A stretch of 64,000 bases of DNA from Denitratimonas yunnanensis (SeqCode) (GCA_026410415.1 JAPMLR010000002.1:248001-312000); one strand, 5' to 3'. Counted from the first letter of the stretch, positions 35,228 to 45,415 are shown. Made by a program: numbers and translations. Notes: a model not told the origin generated them from the letters alone.

Positions 35228-37690
35228 TCAGGCGATGTGTCGACGCAATACCGACGCGACGCGGTCGAATTCGGCGGCCAGTGCGGCGGCTTTCGGTTCC
35301 GCATCACTCAGGTTGTTCTGGCGCGCCTCCTGCTCCAGCGTGCGTGCCTGAGCCGACAGGGTCATGGCACCGAGATTGGCGCTGGTGGACTTGAGGGTAT
35401 GCGCCGGAGCGGCGATGCCGCCGAGGTCCTGCTGGGCGGCCAGTGTCTGGATGCGCTCGATGGCCACTGGCGCGTCGTCGAGGAATACGCGGATCAGCGA
35501 AACGAACTCGGCCCCCATGATTTCGCGAAGTTCGTCGAGGATGGCCTGATCGATGGCAGGCGTGGACGACGTGTAGTTCGACGGTACCGCGAGGCGCGGA
35601 CGGGGTGGTGCAGGAGGTAGTGCTGGCACGGCAACGGGCCGTGGCGCCACGGACCGGACGCCCATCCAGTTGCGCAGGGTGGATTCGAGCAGGGCGCGGT
35701 TGAGCGGTTTGGAAAGGTAATCGTCCATCCCCGCCTCCAGGCACTTCTCCCGGTCGCCGAGCATGGCATTGGCGGTCATGGCTATGATCGGCAGGCGGGG
35801 CAGAGCGTGTGCCTGTTCATGCTGGCGACGCTGTCGTGTGGCGGTGTAGCCGTCCATTATCGGCATCTGACAGTCCATCAGCACGGCGATGTAGGTTGCC
35901 GCGTTCATCTTTTCGAGTGCTTCTTTGCCGTTCTCGGCGCTGTCGAAGGCGATGCCAGCGAGGCTCAGCAGGCGCTGGGCGACCTGGCGGTTGACCGGGT
36001 TGTCCTCCACCAGCAGAACACATTCGCCCGAAGATGGCACGGGCGGGGGCTGGGTCGAAGCGGCACCCGCGGGTGTGCCTCCGGACGGGACGCCGGATGT
36101 CGTGCCGGCGGTGACGGATGCCGATGCGGGCGCGGGGGCAGGAGTCGGCGTCGGAATTGGGGTCGACGGGGGTGTCGGATGGGCGAGGGTTGCCGGTGTT
36201 GGCGAGGGGCGGGATGCACCTGCCGGCATGGCCGGGGGCAGGGCGTCATCGATCGGCTCGTCGGAGGCCGCATCCAGCAGTGACGTGATGCGCGCACGCA
36301 GCTCACTGTCGGCGCAGTCACGCATCAGGACATGAAATCCGGGGGTGGACTCAAGCTCGGCGGGCAGCGTGTCATCGCTGCGCAGGTAGACGCGCAACGG
36401 TTTCCCGGGTTGGGTCTCGCGTACCAGGGCGCGGTGCAGTGCGAGTGCCGTGGTAGGGATGGAGGCAAGGTCCACCAGCACGATGTCGAAGCCGCGTCGG
36501 GTGGGGCTCTGTGCCTGGCTGCGCAGTCTGGCGAGTGCATCCTGGGTGTTGGCGGCGTGAACCAAGGTCATGCCCCACTGCGGCAGCGCGAGGGAGAATC
36601 GGCGGTACTGGCTGGCGTTCGCGGTGACGAGAAGCACGCGGGTGTCGCCCGTTTCGGTCGGGGAACGCCCTTCGATGTCGCCGAGGGCCTTGTCCAGTGC
36701 CACCTCGAACCAGAACGTGGAGCCTTTTCCGGGCACCGAATCCACACCGATGCGTCCGCCCATCAAGGTGACGATCCGCTTGCAGATCGCAAGGCCCAAG
36801 CCGGTGCCACCGAACGTCCGGGTGGTGGACGCATCGGCTTGGGAAAAGGCCTGGAACAGCCGCGCGCTGGCTTCGGGCGCAATGCCGATGCCGGTGTCGC
36901 GCACCTCGAACCGAAGCTGGTTGCGGGTGCGGGTTTCGCCGAGGCGGCTGATGTGGACACTGACGCTTCCTCGGTCGGTGAACTTGATCGCATTGCTGAC
37001 CAGGTTGGTGAGGACCTGGCGCAGACGCACCGGATCGCCGCGCACCGCGAGGCGCACTGCCGGATCGATTGCCAACCCCAGGCGCAGCCCTTTGGACTCG
37101 GCGCTTTTCTCCATCAGGCGCAGTACGCCGGTCGTCAGTTCGCGCAGGTTGATGCCGACGGTTTCCAGCTGCAGTTTGCTGGCATCGAGCTTGGAATAGT
37201 CGAGGATGTCATCGACGATGCGCAGCAGTTCCTTCGACGAGCCGTAGGCCGTCTCCAGATAGTCGCGCTGGTCGGCCGTGAGCTGCGTGGAAAGCAGCAG
37301 GTCCAGCAGCGGGATGACGCCATTGAGAGGCGTGCGGATCTCGTGGCTCATCGTGGCCAGAAACTCGCCCTTGGCCATGGTGGCGGCTTCGGCTTCCTGC
37401 TTGGCAAGAATGAGTTGCTGTTCGAGCGCCTTGTGGCGTTCCAGTTCGGCCAGTAGGTCGGAATCGACGCTGGCGGTCGGAGTGGCCGGAGACGGGGATG
37501 AGGCGGGGATATCCGGATCGGCCGGTGCCGTGGAACCGCCTCCCGCAAGCACCGCCGCCATCGCGATGCCGGCGGCAATCGCCGCGGTCAGGGCCAGTGC
37601 GACGGCCTGTTCCGGCAGGGGCAGCACGGCCAGGCCGGCGAGCAGCGCGACGGCGCATCCCAGCAAGGCAAGGAATCGGGAGGTCTGCAT
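35228..37690 (-). CDS. RpfC-like hybrid sensor histidine kinase with HPt domain
   Basis: The 820-residue kinase is membrane-tethered by two N-terminal helices (about 5-50) with almost no periplasmic part. A short coiled coil leads to HisKA with His116 in MSHEIRTPLNG. HATPase follows (N-box LTNLVSNAIKF, DTGIGIAP, GGTGLGLAI). A first receiver-like segment is degenerate (about 345-450). A long Pro/Thr-rich linker leads to a true receiver (VLLVEDN, Asp606 in LMDCQMPIMDG, DYLSKP) and a C-terminal HPt with His764 in HTLKSTSANLGA. This is an RpfC-like phosphorelay layout. Its start codon overlaps the stop of the upstream regulator gene by one base (TGATG), so the two are translationally coupled. The input signal is unknown. 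Confidence 0.9.
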   Translation of the reverse strand: MQTSRFLALLGCAVALLAGLAVLPLPEQAVALALTAAIAAGIAMAAVLAGGGSTAPADPDIPASSPSPATPTASVDSDLLAELERHKALEQQLILAKQEAEAATMAKGEFLATMSHEIRTPLNGVIPLLDLLLSTQLTADQRDYLETAYGSSKELLRIVDDILDYSKLDASKLQLETVGINLRELTTGVLRLMEKSAESKGLRLGLAIDPAVRLAVRGDPVRLRQVLTNLVSNAIKFTDRGSVSVHISRLGETRTRNQLRFEVRDTGIGIAPEASARLFQAFSQADASTTRTFGGTGLGLAICKRIVTLMGGRIGVDSVPGKGSTFWFEVALDKALGDIEGRSPTETGDTRVLLVTANASQYRRFSLALPQWGMTLVHAANTQDALARLRSQAQSPTRRGFDIVLVDLASIPTTALALHRALVRETQPGKPLRVYLRSDDTLPAELESTPGFHVLMRDCADSELRARITSLLDAASDEPIDDALPPAMPAGASRPSPTPATLAHPTPPSTPIPTPTPAPAPASASVTAGTTSGVPSGGTPAGAASTQPPPVPSSGECVLLVEDNPVNRQVAQRLLSLAGIAFDSAENGKEALEKMNAATYIAVLMDCQMPIMDGYTATRQRRQHEQAHALPRLPIIAMTANAMLGDREKCLEAGMDDYLSKPLNRALLESTLRNWMGVRSVAPRPVAVPALPPAPPRPRLAVPSNYTSSTPAIDQAILDELREIMGAEFVSLIRVFLDDAPVAIERIQTLAAQQDLGGIAAPAHTLKSTSANLGAMTLSAQARTLEQEARQNNLSDAEPKAAALAAEFDRVASVLRRHIA

Positions 37691-40668
37691 CACAGCACCG
37701 CCGCGTTGAAGTCGAAATCGAGCGAGCGGCCGGCCAGTTGCACGAGGTTGCCCTGAATGTAGTCGATGCCGGACATCCACAGCACCGCAGCGGTGCGCGT
37801 GTCCTCCACGCGCGGTGCGATCACCCCGACGGCGCGTTCGTGCATGCGTTCCACCAGTGCGCCGAAGGCGGCGCGAGTTTCGCTGCTGCCGAGCCGGGCC
37901 ACCATGTCCGGGGCGATCTTGACCAGATCGGTGGGCAGCACATTCAGCATGCTGTCCTGCTCCTCGCTGCCGCGATAGCGGCTCAGGCAGAAGCGCGCAC
38001 CCTGCATCACAAGCCGGTTGCACAAACGGTGCACCGCGTCCAGCTGCAAGCCGATTTCGTCGACGTTGATTTCCACGACCAGCGATTCGCCGACCTGAGC
38101 CGGGGTTTGCACCCGTTCGACCAGCCAGTCGGCGTAATCGGGCTGGCACAGGGTTTCGATCGACTGGTTCACGAAAAAGGTCACCGGCTTGGCGATCGCC
38201 ATCCGGCTGGCAGCCACGTCGAGCGCGCGCGACAGCACCCAGCGGTCGAACTCGGGCAGCCGGCCCTGGGCGCGCAGCACGGGAATGATCTCGCCTGCGG
38301 TGAAATTCCTCGAATTGTCGGGTTGGTGCAGACGCAGAAGCGTCTGGTACTGGGCCTGTTCGCCTCCCTGCAGGGCGACGATGGGCTGGTAATCCAGATC
38401 CAGCCGGTTGTTTTCCATGGCATCGCCGAGCAGCGCGACGATGCGGGCCACTTCCGCCGCATCGGGCTTCTTCGGCGCGACGGGGGAGGGTGCCGTGGCT
38501 TCCTGGGGCGCACGCGAGGCGTGCTCGGCCGCGTTCAGCACGGCGGCGGCATCGGCGAACGGATGGCGCAGGTCGGTCACGCCCATCACCACGTCCAGTG
38601 TGACCTGCTCCTTCGGCGTGTCGAACGAGTTGAACGCGATCGCGTCGCGCAGACGCTCGGCGTTGGCACGCAACTGCGGCGGTTCGGCCTGTGCATCGAA
38701 CACCAGGAAACAGGCATCGCCGTAACGGCAGGCCATCGTGCCGCTGCCCAGCTGGCTGACCACGAACTGCGCCACGTCTTCCAGCAGCTCCTCGACCGTC
38801 GTCAGCCCCAGACGTTGACGCAGGGAGGGAATGTTCTCGATCCCGACGAACAGCACGCCGCCGTGGCGACGTGTCGGCTCGGATTCGACCAGCGCCTGTT
38901 CCAGCCGCTCCAGCATCGCTGCCCGGAAGTGCAGGCCGGTGCCGCTGTCGAAGGGCTCCGGTTGTACCACCGGCACGCTGCGCTGGCGGATGGCGCGGGC
39001 GCGTCGCACGCGGTTGTTGACGGTGGCGATGAGGTATTTGGGGCGGATCGGCTTGGAAAGGAAGTCGTCGCCACCGGCGCTCAGGGCTTCGTAATGCTTG
39101 TCCTGATCGCTTTCGCCTGACAGGAACACGATGGGTGTGTGCAGGAACTCGTCGTGCTCGCGGATCAGCGCAGTCAGTTCCGCGCCGTCGCAGTTGGGCA
39201 TATACAGATCCATCAGCACCAGATCAGGCTGGAAGCGCTGCATTGCTTCCATCACCTTGAGGCCGTCTTCGACCACCTCGGCTTCCATCCCGGCATTGCG
39301 CAGGATGGACTCGGCGAACATGCCTTGGGCACGATCATCCTCGACGATCAACACGCGGAAACGGTTGTCATCGGGCGTGTGCAGCATCTGCTCGATACGG
39401 GCGATGACTTCATCCGAGCCTTTCGGGCCGAACATCAGCGCATCGGCACCGGCACGGCGCGCGGACAATCGCGCCTCCATCGTGTCGGACTCGCACAGCA
39501 CCAGCAGCCGGATGGGATCGGAAGCGCGCAGGCGTGCAGTCCGCAGCACCGATGCGATGCTTTCGAGCGAGGACTGGAACTCCGCATCGACGATGACCAG
39601 ATTCGGGGTGAGGGCGCCAAGCACTTCTTTCAGTTCATCGGAGCTTTCCAGCAACTCCAGTTCGTAGCCCAGCTGTTCCAGGCGCTGATCCAGTTCGCAG
39701 GCCAGTTCACCGCTTTCGGTCAGGTGGTAGATGCGTTTGCCTTGTCCCGAAGTCAGCTCCGGTTGCAACGGCGGCGCGGGAGTCGGTGCGGTGGTCCGCG
39801 GTGGCATGGGTGCAGGTATGGGCGTCGAGTGTGCTGTTGGTGAGGGAGGAAAAACCGGCGGTGGTGCGGATGGTGGCGCAGGCGCAGTTGGCGGTGGTGG
39901 CTCGGGCGGCGCGGTGGCGGTGACTTCCCAAAAGGCGTCCAGCGTGCGTTCCGGTGGCGGTGCGACAGCCGGTGTTTCCAGATTCCAGTCGTAGTCGTCG
40001 GACATGGCCTCCGCATCGGTCGTGACGAAATCGTCCGGTGGCTCGAAGCCTGCGGTGCGCGGCTGCTCGACGACCTGCGTCACATGCGGCGCGATACGTT
40101 CCTGCACGATGTCCAGCCCGGAATTACCGAGTCGGCCACTGGCGATGATCGCGTCGATGTCGATGTCGATGTGTCCCGGATCGGACGCGGGTTCCGCCGC
40201 ATCGTCCCCGTCGGCGACCTCGTCGCTCCGGCTGTGGACAAGCGGAGGTGCATCGCCGGTCCAGCGTCGCCAGAAGCCTGGCGGCGGCGTTTCCATCCGT
40301 TCGTTCTCGCTGTGGCGAACGGCGACAAGGCGGGGTTGCGGTGCGGTGGAGCCGGTATCGATCCGGGAAAACAGTGCCAGAAGACTGTCCCGCGTCTCGG
40401 TGTCGGGCAGCGCCGGTTGCGCCAGTGCCGCATCCATGCCCGCGTGCAGCGCCAGCAAGGCGGAGGTGTCGGCTTCCGGGTCATGGTGCGCGACTTGCGT
40501 CGCCAGAGCCTGGATATCCTGCCGCACCAGCCAGGCAGCATTGACGTCCCAAGCCTGCGTGCACAGGTGAGCGATGCGCCCCCGCAGTTCGTGGAGGCGT
40601 TGGGCATGGAAGGCGGCAAAGGCAGGCGAGCGGAACGGCCTGATTGCCAGATCGACCTGAGACTGCAT
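37690..40668 (-). CDS. Multi-domain response regulator with degenerate GGDEF and EAL domains
   Basis: A 992-residue protein. Order: an alpha-helical N-terminal region (about 1-120); a long disordered Pro/Ala-rich segment (about 150-300); a degenerate receiver; a genuine receiver (FRVLIVEDD, Asp487 in VLMDLYMP, LSKPIRP); a GGDEF-like domain whose signature reads YGDAC; and an EAL-like domain whose first motif reads YQTLL in place of E-A-L-L, with the downstream acidic residues also lost. It should therefore neither make nor break c-di-GMP, but may bind it, as FimX and similar Xanthomonad effectors do. The following gene is its likely kinase (TGATG overlap). The ATG at 40668 has GGGGAG 15 bases upstream, so the start is not certain. 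Confidence 0.85.
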   Translation of the reverse strand: MQSQVDLAIRPFRSPAFAAFHAQRLHELRGRIAHLCTQAWDVNAAWLVRQDIQALATQVAHHDPEADTSALLALHAGMDAALAQPALPDTETRDSLLALFSRIDTGSTAPQPRLVAVRHSENERMETPPPGFWRRWTGDAPPLVHSRSDEVADGDDAAEPASDPGHIDIDIDAIIASGRLGNSGLDIVQERIAPHVTQVVEQPRTAGFEPPDDFVTTDAEAMSDDYDWNLETPAVAPPPERTLDAFWEVTATAPPEPPPPTAPAPPSAPPPVFPPSPTAHSTPIPAPMPPRTTAPTPAPPLQPELTSGQGKRIYHLTESGELACELDQRLEQLGYELELLESSDELKEVLGALTPNLVIVDAEFQSSLESIASVLRTARLRASDPIRLLVLCESDTMEARLSARRAGADALMFGPKGSDEVIARIEQMLHTPDDNRFRVLIVEDDRAQGMFAESILRNAGMEAEVVEDGLKVMEAMQRFQPDLVLMDLYMPNCDGAELTALIREHDEFLHTPIVFLSGESDQDKHYEALSAGGDDFLSKPIRPKYLIATVNNRVRRARAIRQRSVPVVQPEPFDSGTGLHFRAAMLERLEQALVESEPTRRHGGVLFVGIENIPSLRQRLGLTTVEELLEDVAQFVVSQLGSGTMACRYGDACFLVFDAQAEPPQLRANAERLRDAIAFNSFDTPKEQVTLDVVMGVTDLRHPFADAAAVLNAAEHASRAPQEATAPSPVAPKKPDAAEVARIVALLGDAMENNRLDLDYQPIVALQGGEQAQYQTLLRLHQPDNSRNFTAGEIIPVLRAQGRLPEFDRWVLSRALDVAASRMAIAKPVTFFVNQSIETLCQPDYADWLVERVQTPAQVGESLVVEINVDEIGLQLDAVHRLCNRLVMQGARFCLSRYRGSEEQDSMLNVLPTDLVKIAPDMVARLGSSETRAAFGALVERMHERAVGVIAPRVEDTRTAAVLWMSGIDYIQGNLVQLAGRSLDFDFNAAVL

Positions 40669-40741
40669 GGTGTGGCGTAGCGTCTCCCCTGAGGTCGGCA
40701 GACTATAACCGGGCACCATCACTGCTGTCAGGCACGAAGCG

Positions 40742-41320
40742 TCATGTGCGTCGGGCCCGCCAGTGCCACATCCGGCGAGCCAGCCAGCTGACGGCAAGCG
40801 CAACACCCAGCGTCAGCAACAGAAGTATCGACAGTGCCAGCCATGGATAGGCGAACACCAGCGCCAGCGTACCGAGCGCCAGCGTGTCTTCGCCGACGGA
40901 AGCGACCATGTTGCTGACCGGCTCCGGGGAGGTGTTCAACAGGGCGCGCGTACCGCTCTTGAGCGTATGGCTCAGCAGTGCCGCGCCGCCGCCGGCCATG
41001 GCCCAGCCAAGCCCCATCTCGCCCTCGGGGCCGGCCAGTGCGGCGCTGGCCAGGAAGGCGCCGGCCGGAACGCGAAGCACCGTCTGGAGCAAGTCCCAGA
41101 CCGAATCCACCCCGGGGATCTTGTCGGTGCCGAATTCCACGGCCGCGAGCAGCCCGGAAACACCCAGCACCCAGGGCGATGAGCACATCGCCAACGCACC
41201 GGGCAGTTCGATCCAACCGAACCAGCCGGCCACGCCGAGCCCGAACACAGTCAAATAGGCGCGGATGCCGGCCAGCCAGGCCAACGTCACGCCGAGGGCG
41301 AATACCTGTGCTTCACTCAT
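40742..41320 (-). CDS. DUF4126-family membrane protein
   Basis: The 192-residue membrane protein has about five helices. It starts MSEAQVFALGVTLAWLAGIRAYLTVFGLGVAGWFG and contains EFGTDKIPGVDSVWDLLQTVLRVPAGAFLASAAL, matching the DUF4126 pattern. Later it has TALLNTSPEPVSNMVASVGEDTLALGTLALVFAYP, another conserved segment of this family. There is no known function. The ATG at 41320 is chosen for the natural N-terminus. It lies 73 bp upstream of the receiver-GGDEF-EAL gene and may share a transcript with the kinase and regulator pair. The 156-bp gap before it may hold its promoter. Confidence 0.8.
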   Translation of the reverse strand: MSEAQVFALGVTLAWLAGIRAYLTVFGLGVAGWFGWIELPGALAMCSSPWVLGVSGLLAAVEFGTDKIPGVDSVWDLLQTVLRVPAGAFLASAALAGPEGEMGLGWAMAGGGAALLSHTLKSGTRALLNTSPEPVSNMVASVGEDTLALGTLALVFAYPWLALSILLLLTLGVALAVSWLARRMWHWRARRT

Positions 41321-41476
41321 CGCAATCTCCCGGAACGACCTGTCGGCAGTGTGGATGCAGGACAAGGGGACATGTGACCGGTCATGGTCAGTCGCAGTAT
41401 ATCCAGTGGTGCCAAAGTCCCGGATTCATGGGGCTGGCGTCGTGGACGGGTTGGCCACGCAGCTTCGCCGGATGCC

Positions 41477-41674
41477 TCAAGGCGTCGGGCCGGCATCCGG
41501 ATGCCGCGTCAGCCATTCCGCCAGTTCCCGGCGGTATTCCTGCAGCTCTTCGGCATGGATGTCATGCACGCAGGGACAACAGCCGCTGTCGCAGCAATCG
41601 CTGGGCAGCGGCGGTTCCGGTGGCAGCGGTCTTGGGTCCGGATCAGCCAGGGCTTCGGGATCGGACCGACTCAT
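41477..41674 (-). CDS. Small cysteine-rich protein (oxidoreductase-like N-terminal domain)
   Basis: A 65-residue protein with no membrane helix or signal peptide. It has a Pro-rich start (PLPPEPPLP) and then SDCCDSGCCPCVHDIHAEELQEYRREL. The five clustered cysteines followed by an acidic helix match the pattern P-x-PPE-x-x-x-CC-x-x-x-C-x-x-CV-x-D-x-Y found in the small oxidoreductase-like N-terminal family (PF09791). Such cysteines could bind a metal. Its ATG is 4 bp after the tex stop, so it depends on tex for expression. Function is unknown. The reading is short, but spacing and motif make it likely real. Confidence 0.7.
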   Translation of the reverse strand: MSRSDPEALADPDPRPLPPEPPLPSDCCDSGCCPCVHDIHAEELQEYRRELAEWLTRHPDAGPTP

Positions 41675-41678
41675 CGCC

Positions 41679-44066
41679 TCATTTCCCCCGGGCCCGGGCG
41701 AAGGCGTCGGCCAAGGCGGAACCGGGGTTGCCTGCGGCCGGTGCGCCGCCGCGTGCGACACCGCGATCTGTACCGCGTCCGCCACCGCGATGGCGGGTGT
41801 CGCCCTCGCGTGCGCCGGTCGGGCCGGAGGCGCGTGTCTGGCCCGGCTCGTCGGACAGCCGCATCGACAGGCCGATGCGCTGGCGCGGGATGTCCACTTC
41901 CATCACCTTGACCTTGACGATGTCGCCGGCCTTGACCACCTCGCGCGGGTCTTTCACGAACTTGTCGGACAGCGCCGAGACATGCACCAGCCCGTCCTGG
42001 TGTACGCCCAGATCGACGAAGGCACCGAACGCGGCGACGTTGGACACGACGCCTTCGAGAATCATGCCGGGGCGCAGGTCGCGGATGTCCTCGACGCCAT
42101 CGGCGAACGCGGCCGTCTTGAATTCCGGGCGCGGGTCACGGCCCGGCTTTTCCAGCTCCTTGAGGATGTCGCGCACCGTGGGCAGGCCGAATTTCTCGTC
42201 GGTGAAGTTTTCCGGTTTCAGCGAACGCAGGAAGCCGGTATCGCCGATCACCTGCTTCACCTCGCGCCCGCTGCTGGCCAGGATGCGTTCGACCAGCGGA
42301 TAGGCTTCCGGATGAACCGAGGAAGCATCCAGCGGGTTGTCGCCATCGGCGATGCGCAGGAAGCCGGCGCATTGCTCGAACGCCTTTTCGCCCAGGCGCG
42401 GCACCTTCAGCAACGCCTTCCGGCTGGTGAACGCGCCATTGGCGTCGCGATGCTTGACCACGTTTTCGGCGACGCTGGCCGACAGCCCGGCCACGCGCGC
42501 CAGCAGTGGTGCCGACGCGGTGTTCACGTCCACGCCGACCGCGTTCACGCAGTCCTCCACGCGCGCATCCAGCGTGCGCGCCAGCTTCACCTGGTTCACA
42601 TCGTGCTGGTACTGGCCCACGCCGATGGATTTGGGATCGATCTTGACCAGTTCGGCGAGCGGATCCTGCAAACGCCGCGCAATCGAAACCGCGCCACGCA
42701 GCGAGACATCCAGCGTGGGAAATTCCTTCGCCGCCAGTTCCGACGCCGAATACACCGAGGCGCCGGCCTCGCTGACGACGATCTTGCCGATCTTCGCGCC
42801 CGGCAGCTTGGCGATCAGTTCACCGGCCAGCTTGTCGGTCTCACGCGAGGCGGTGCCGTTGCCGATCGCGATCAGGTTCACCCCGTGCTTCTTGCACAGC
42901 ACGCCCAGTTCGGCCAGCGAGGCATCCCATTGGCGGCGTGGCTCGTGCGGGAACACGGTGGCGGTATCGAGCAGCTTGCCGGTGGCATCGACCACGGCCA
43001 CCTTCACCCCGGTGCGGATGCCCGGATCCAGCCCCATGACCACTTTCGGGCCGGCCGGCGCGGCCATCAGCAGATCCTTGAGATTGTCGCCGAAAATGCG
43101 GATCGCCTCGTCCTCGGCGGCGGCGCGGGCCTGGCCGAACAGGTCGATGGTCAGGTGCAGATGCAGCTTCACGCGCCAGGTCTGGCGCACGGTATCGAGC
43201 AGCCAGCGATCACCGGCGCGGCCCTGATCGGCGATGCCGACATGCACCGCGACCCGGCCTTCGGCCTCGGCATGGCCGGCGGCGATGGCTTCGTCCAGCG
43301 CATCGGAGGCGACCACCTTCGGCGCGCTGCTGGAAAACGGCACCAGTGCCAGATCGATGATGCCTTCCTTGCTGGCGCGGAACAGCGCCAGCAGGCGGTG
43401 CGAGGGAATCTGCGCCACCGCTTCGACATGGTCGAAATAGTCGCGGTACTTCGCGCCCTCGGTTTCCTTGCCGGGGATGACGCGGGCGCGGATGCGGCCG
43501 TGGGTATGCAGGAAGTTGCGCATGTCACCGACCAGTCCGGCGTCCTCGGCGAAGCGCTCCAGCAGGATCGCGCGCGCGCCATCGAGCGCGGCCTTCACAT
43601 CGGCCACGCCCTTTTCCGTATCGACATAACCGGCGGCAACCGCCTCGGGTGTCAGAGATGGATCACTGAACAGTGCATCGGCCAACGGCTCCAGCCCGGC
43701 TTCGCGTGCGATCTGGCCCTTGGTGCGGCGTTTGGGCTTGTAGGGCAGGTACAGGTCTTCCAGCCGCGCCTTGGTATCGGCCGCCAGCAGGTCGGCGCGC
43801 AGCGCATCGCTCATCTTGCCCTGCTCCTCGATGCTGGCGATCACCGCCGCACGCCGATCTTCGAGTTCGCGCAGATAGGACAACCGCTCTTCCAGCAGAC
43901 GCAGCTGCGTATCGTCCAGCCCGCCGGTGACTTCCTTGCGGTAGCGCGCGATGAACGGCACGGTCGCGCCCTCGTCCAAGAGGGCGATGGCGGCGTCCAC
44001 CTGCGCCGGCTTGGCGGCGATGTCGGCGGCGATGGTCTGGGCGATGCGGTGTTGGATCTGGGACAT
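41679..44066 (-). CDS. tex: Tex-family RNA-binding transcription factor
   Basis: The 795-residue cytoplasmic nucleic-acid-binding protein is a bacterial Spt6 relative. Visible are the N-terminal block [21 protein letters not shown], the helical region [13 protein letters not shown], the RNase-H-like YqgF domain ([19 protein letters not shown]), the helix-hairpin-helix region ([21 protein letters not shown]) and a C-terminal S1 domain ([31 protein letters not shown]). A basic, Gly/Arg-rich tail completes it. Tex homologues affect toxin and stress gene expression and transcription elongation. A TAGAAT -10-like box lies 68 bases upstream. A small cysteine-rich gene follows by 4 bp. Confidence 0.95.
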   Translation of the reverse strand: MSQIQHRIAQTIAADIAAKPAQVDAAIALLDEGATVPFIARYRKEVTGGLDDTQLRLLEERLSYLRELEDRRAAVIASIEEQGKMSDALRADLLAADTKARLEDLYLPYKPKRRTKGQIAREAGLEPLADALFSDPSLTPEAVAAGYVDTEKGVADVKAALDGARAILLERFAEDAGLVGDMRNFLHTHGRIRARVIPGKETEGAKYRDYFDHVEAVAQIPSHRLLALFRASKEGIIDLALVPFSSSAPKVVASDALDEAIAAGHAEAEGRVAVHVGIADQGRAGDRWLLDTVRQTWRVKLHLHLTIDLFGQARAAAEDEAIRIFGDNLKDLLMAAPAGPKVVMGLDPGIRTGVKVAVVDATGKLLDTATVFPHEPRRQWDASLAELGVLCKKHGVNLIAIGNGTASRETDKLAGELIAKLPGAKIGKIVVSEAGASVYSASELAAKEFPTLDVSLRGAVSIARRLQDPLAELVKIDPKSIGVGQYQHDVNQVKLARTLDARVEDCVNAVGVDVNTASAPLLARVAGLSASVAENVVKHRDANGAFTSRKALLKVPRLGEKAFEQCAGFLRIADGDNPLDASSVHPEAYPLVERILASSGREVKQVIGDTGFLRSLKPENFTDEKFGLPTVRDILKELEKPGRDPRPEFKTAAFADGVEDIRDLRPGMILEGVVSNVAAFGAFVDLGVHQDGLVHVSALSDKFVKDPREVVKAGDIVKVKVMEVDIPRQRIGLSMRLSDEPGQTRASGPTGAREGDTRHRGGGRGTDRGVARGGAPAAGNPGSALADAFARARGK

Positions 44067-44311
44067 GGGTGCGATGCGACGATGTGGAGAAGAAGAGTGA
44101 GGTTGCCGCGCTCAGACGCGGATGGGGGGCGGGATTCTAGTGCGCTGATCGTGATGCCATGGTGGTTTGATTTGACATCCAATAAATATCAACAACTTGC
44201 GATATCCGGGTGTTGCAGGATCAGCCTGCAGGCATGCGCATAACCTGAATTTCACACCGCAGCACCGGTCCTGCGGGATAAAGGGTGCTGTTCCTTCCGA
44301 GTGTCGATCCC

Positions 44312-45415
44312 ATGATTCGTCGCCGCGATTTCCTTGCCTCCACCACTGCTGCTTCCCTCCTTGCGCTGACGGCATGCCGTGATGGTGCGCCGCCAGTCGC
44401 CCCGGTGACCACTTTGCCGTCACCGCCACCGCCACCGCCTGCACCGGCACATCCCGAAACGACATTCGTCAGCAAGCGCCGCATCGGGCGCAGCGACATC
44501 TCGATCGCGCCCCTGGTGCTCGGGGGCAATGTCTTCGGCTGGACTGCGGACAAGGCGCGATCATTCGAATTGCTGGATCGCTTCCTCGATGCCGGGCTGG
44601 AAACCATCGACACCGCCGATATCTACTCGGCCTGGGTGCCGGGCAACAGCGGTGGTGAGTCCGAATCCATCATCGGCGAGTGGATGCAGCGTCGTGGCAA
44701 CCGCGACCGCATCGTGGTGATCACCAAGGTGGGCGGCGAGTTCGACGGCAACAAGGGACTGTCGGCTGCGCACATCGCGCGCTCTGCGGAAGCCTCGCTC
44801 AAACGTCTACAAACCGACTACATCGACGTCTATTTCTCGCACTTCTTCGATGCGGAAACCCCCCACGAGGAAACGCTTGCGGCCTACGACGCGCTGATCC
44901 GCGCCGGCAAGGTGCGCATCATCGGCGCATCCAACTTCGACGCTGCGCAGACCCGTGCCGCACTGGAGGCGTCTGCCGCGAACAACCTGCCGCGCTACGA
45001 GCTGCTCCAGCCCCGTTACAACCTGTACGACCGCAGCGATTTCGAGGGTCCGTTGCGCGAACTGGCCATCGCGGAATCGCTGGGCGTCATCACATACTCC
45101 AGCCTTGCCAGCGGATTCCTCACCGGCAAGTACCGGAGCGAATCCGACCTGGGCCAGAGCCCGCGTGGTCGCGGCGTGGCGCGTTATCTGGACGAACGCG
45201 GATTGCGCATCCTCGATGCGCTCGATGCGGTAGCAAAATTGCACGACGCGGCGATGGCCGAAGTGGCGCTGGCCTGGGTCATGGCCCAGCCGGGGATTAC
45301 CGCGCCGATTGCCAGTGCCACCAGCATCGAACAGCTCGACAGCCTGGCGCGGGCGGTCACGTTGCGCCTGACGGACGACGAGGTCGCGTCACTGGATGCG
45401 GCGAGTCGCACGTGA
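44312..45415 (+). CDS. Tat-exported aldo/keto reductase, probable lipoprotein
   Basis: A 367-residue protein. The N-terminus has a twin-arginine motif, MIRRRDFLASTTAASLLALTAC, that ends in a lipobox-like LTAC. A Pro-rich stretch (SPPPPPPAPAHPE) then leads to a complete aldo/keto reductase barrel. The catalytic tetrad is recognisable: Asp and Tyr in DTADIYSAW, Lys in ITKVGG and His in YFSHFFD. NADPH-dependent reduction is expected, but a Tat-exported, cofactor-loaded AKR suggests folding with the cofactor before export. The ATG at 44312 gives the Tat signal. It runs convergently to nothing and is followed by two peptidase lipoprotein genes. Confidence 0.87.
   Translation: MIRRRDFLASTTAASLLALTACRDGAPPVAPVTTLPSPPPPPPAPAHPETTFVSKRRIGRSDISIAPLVLGGNVFGWTADKARSFELLDRFLDAGLETIDTADIYSAWVPGNSGGESESIIGEWMQRRGNRDRIVVITKVGGEFDGNKGLSAAHIARSAEASLKRLQTDYIDVYFSHFFDAETPHEETLAAYDALIRAGKVRIIGASNFDAAQTRAALEASAANNLPRYELLQPRYNLYDRSDFEGPLRELAIAESLGVITYSSLASGFLTGKYRSESDLGQSPRGRGVARYLDERGLRILDALDAVAKLHDAAMAEVALAWVMAQPGITAPIASATSIEQLDSLARAVTLRLTDDEVASLDAASRT

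Noticed and set aside
41265..44243. A 992-codon plus-strand frame opposite tex
   Set aside because: Antisense to tex, with low-complexity Gly/Arg/Gln composition.
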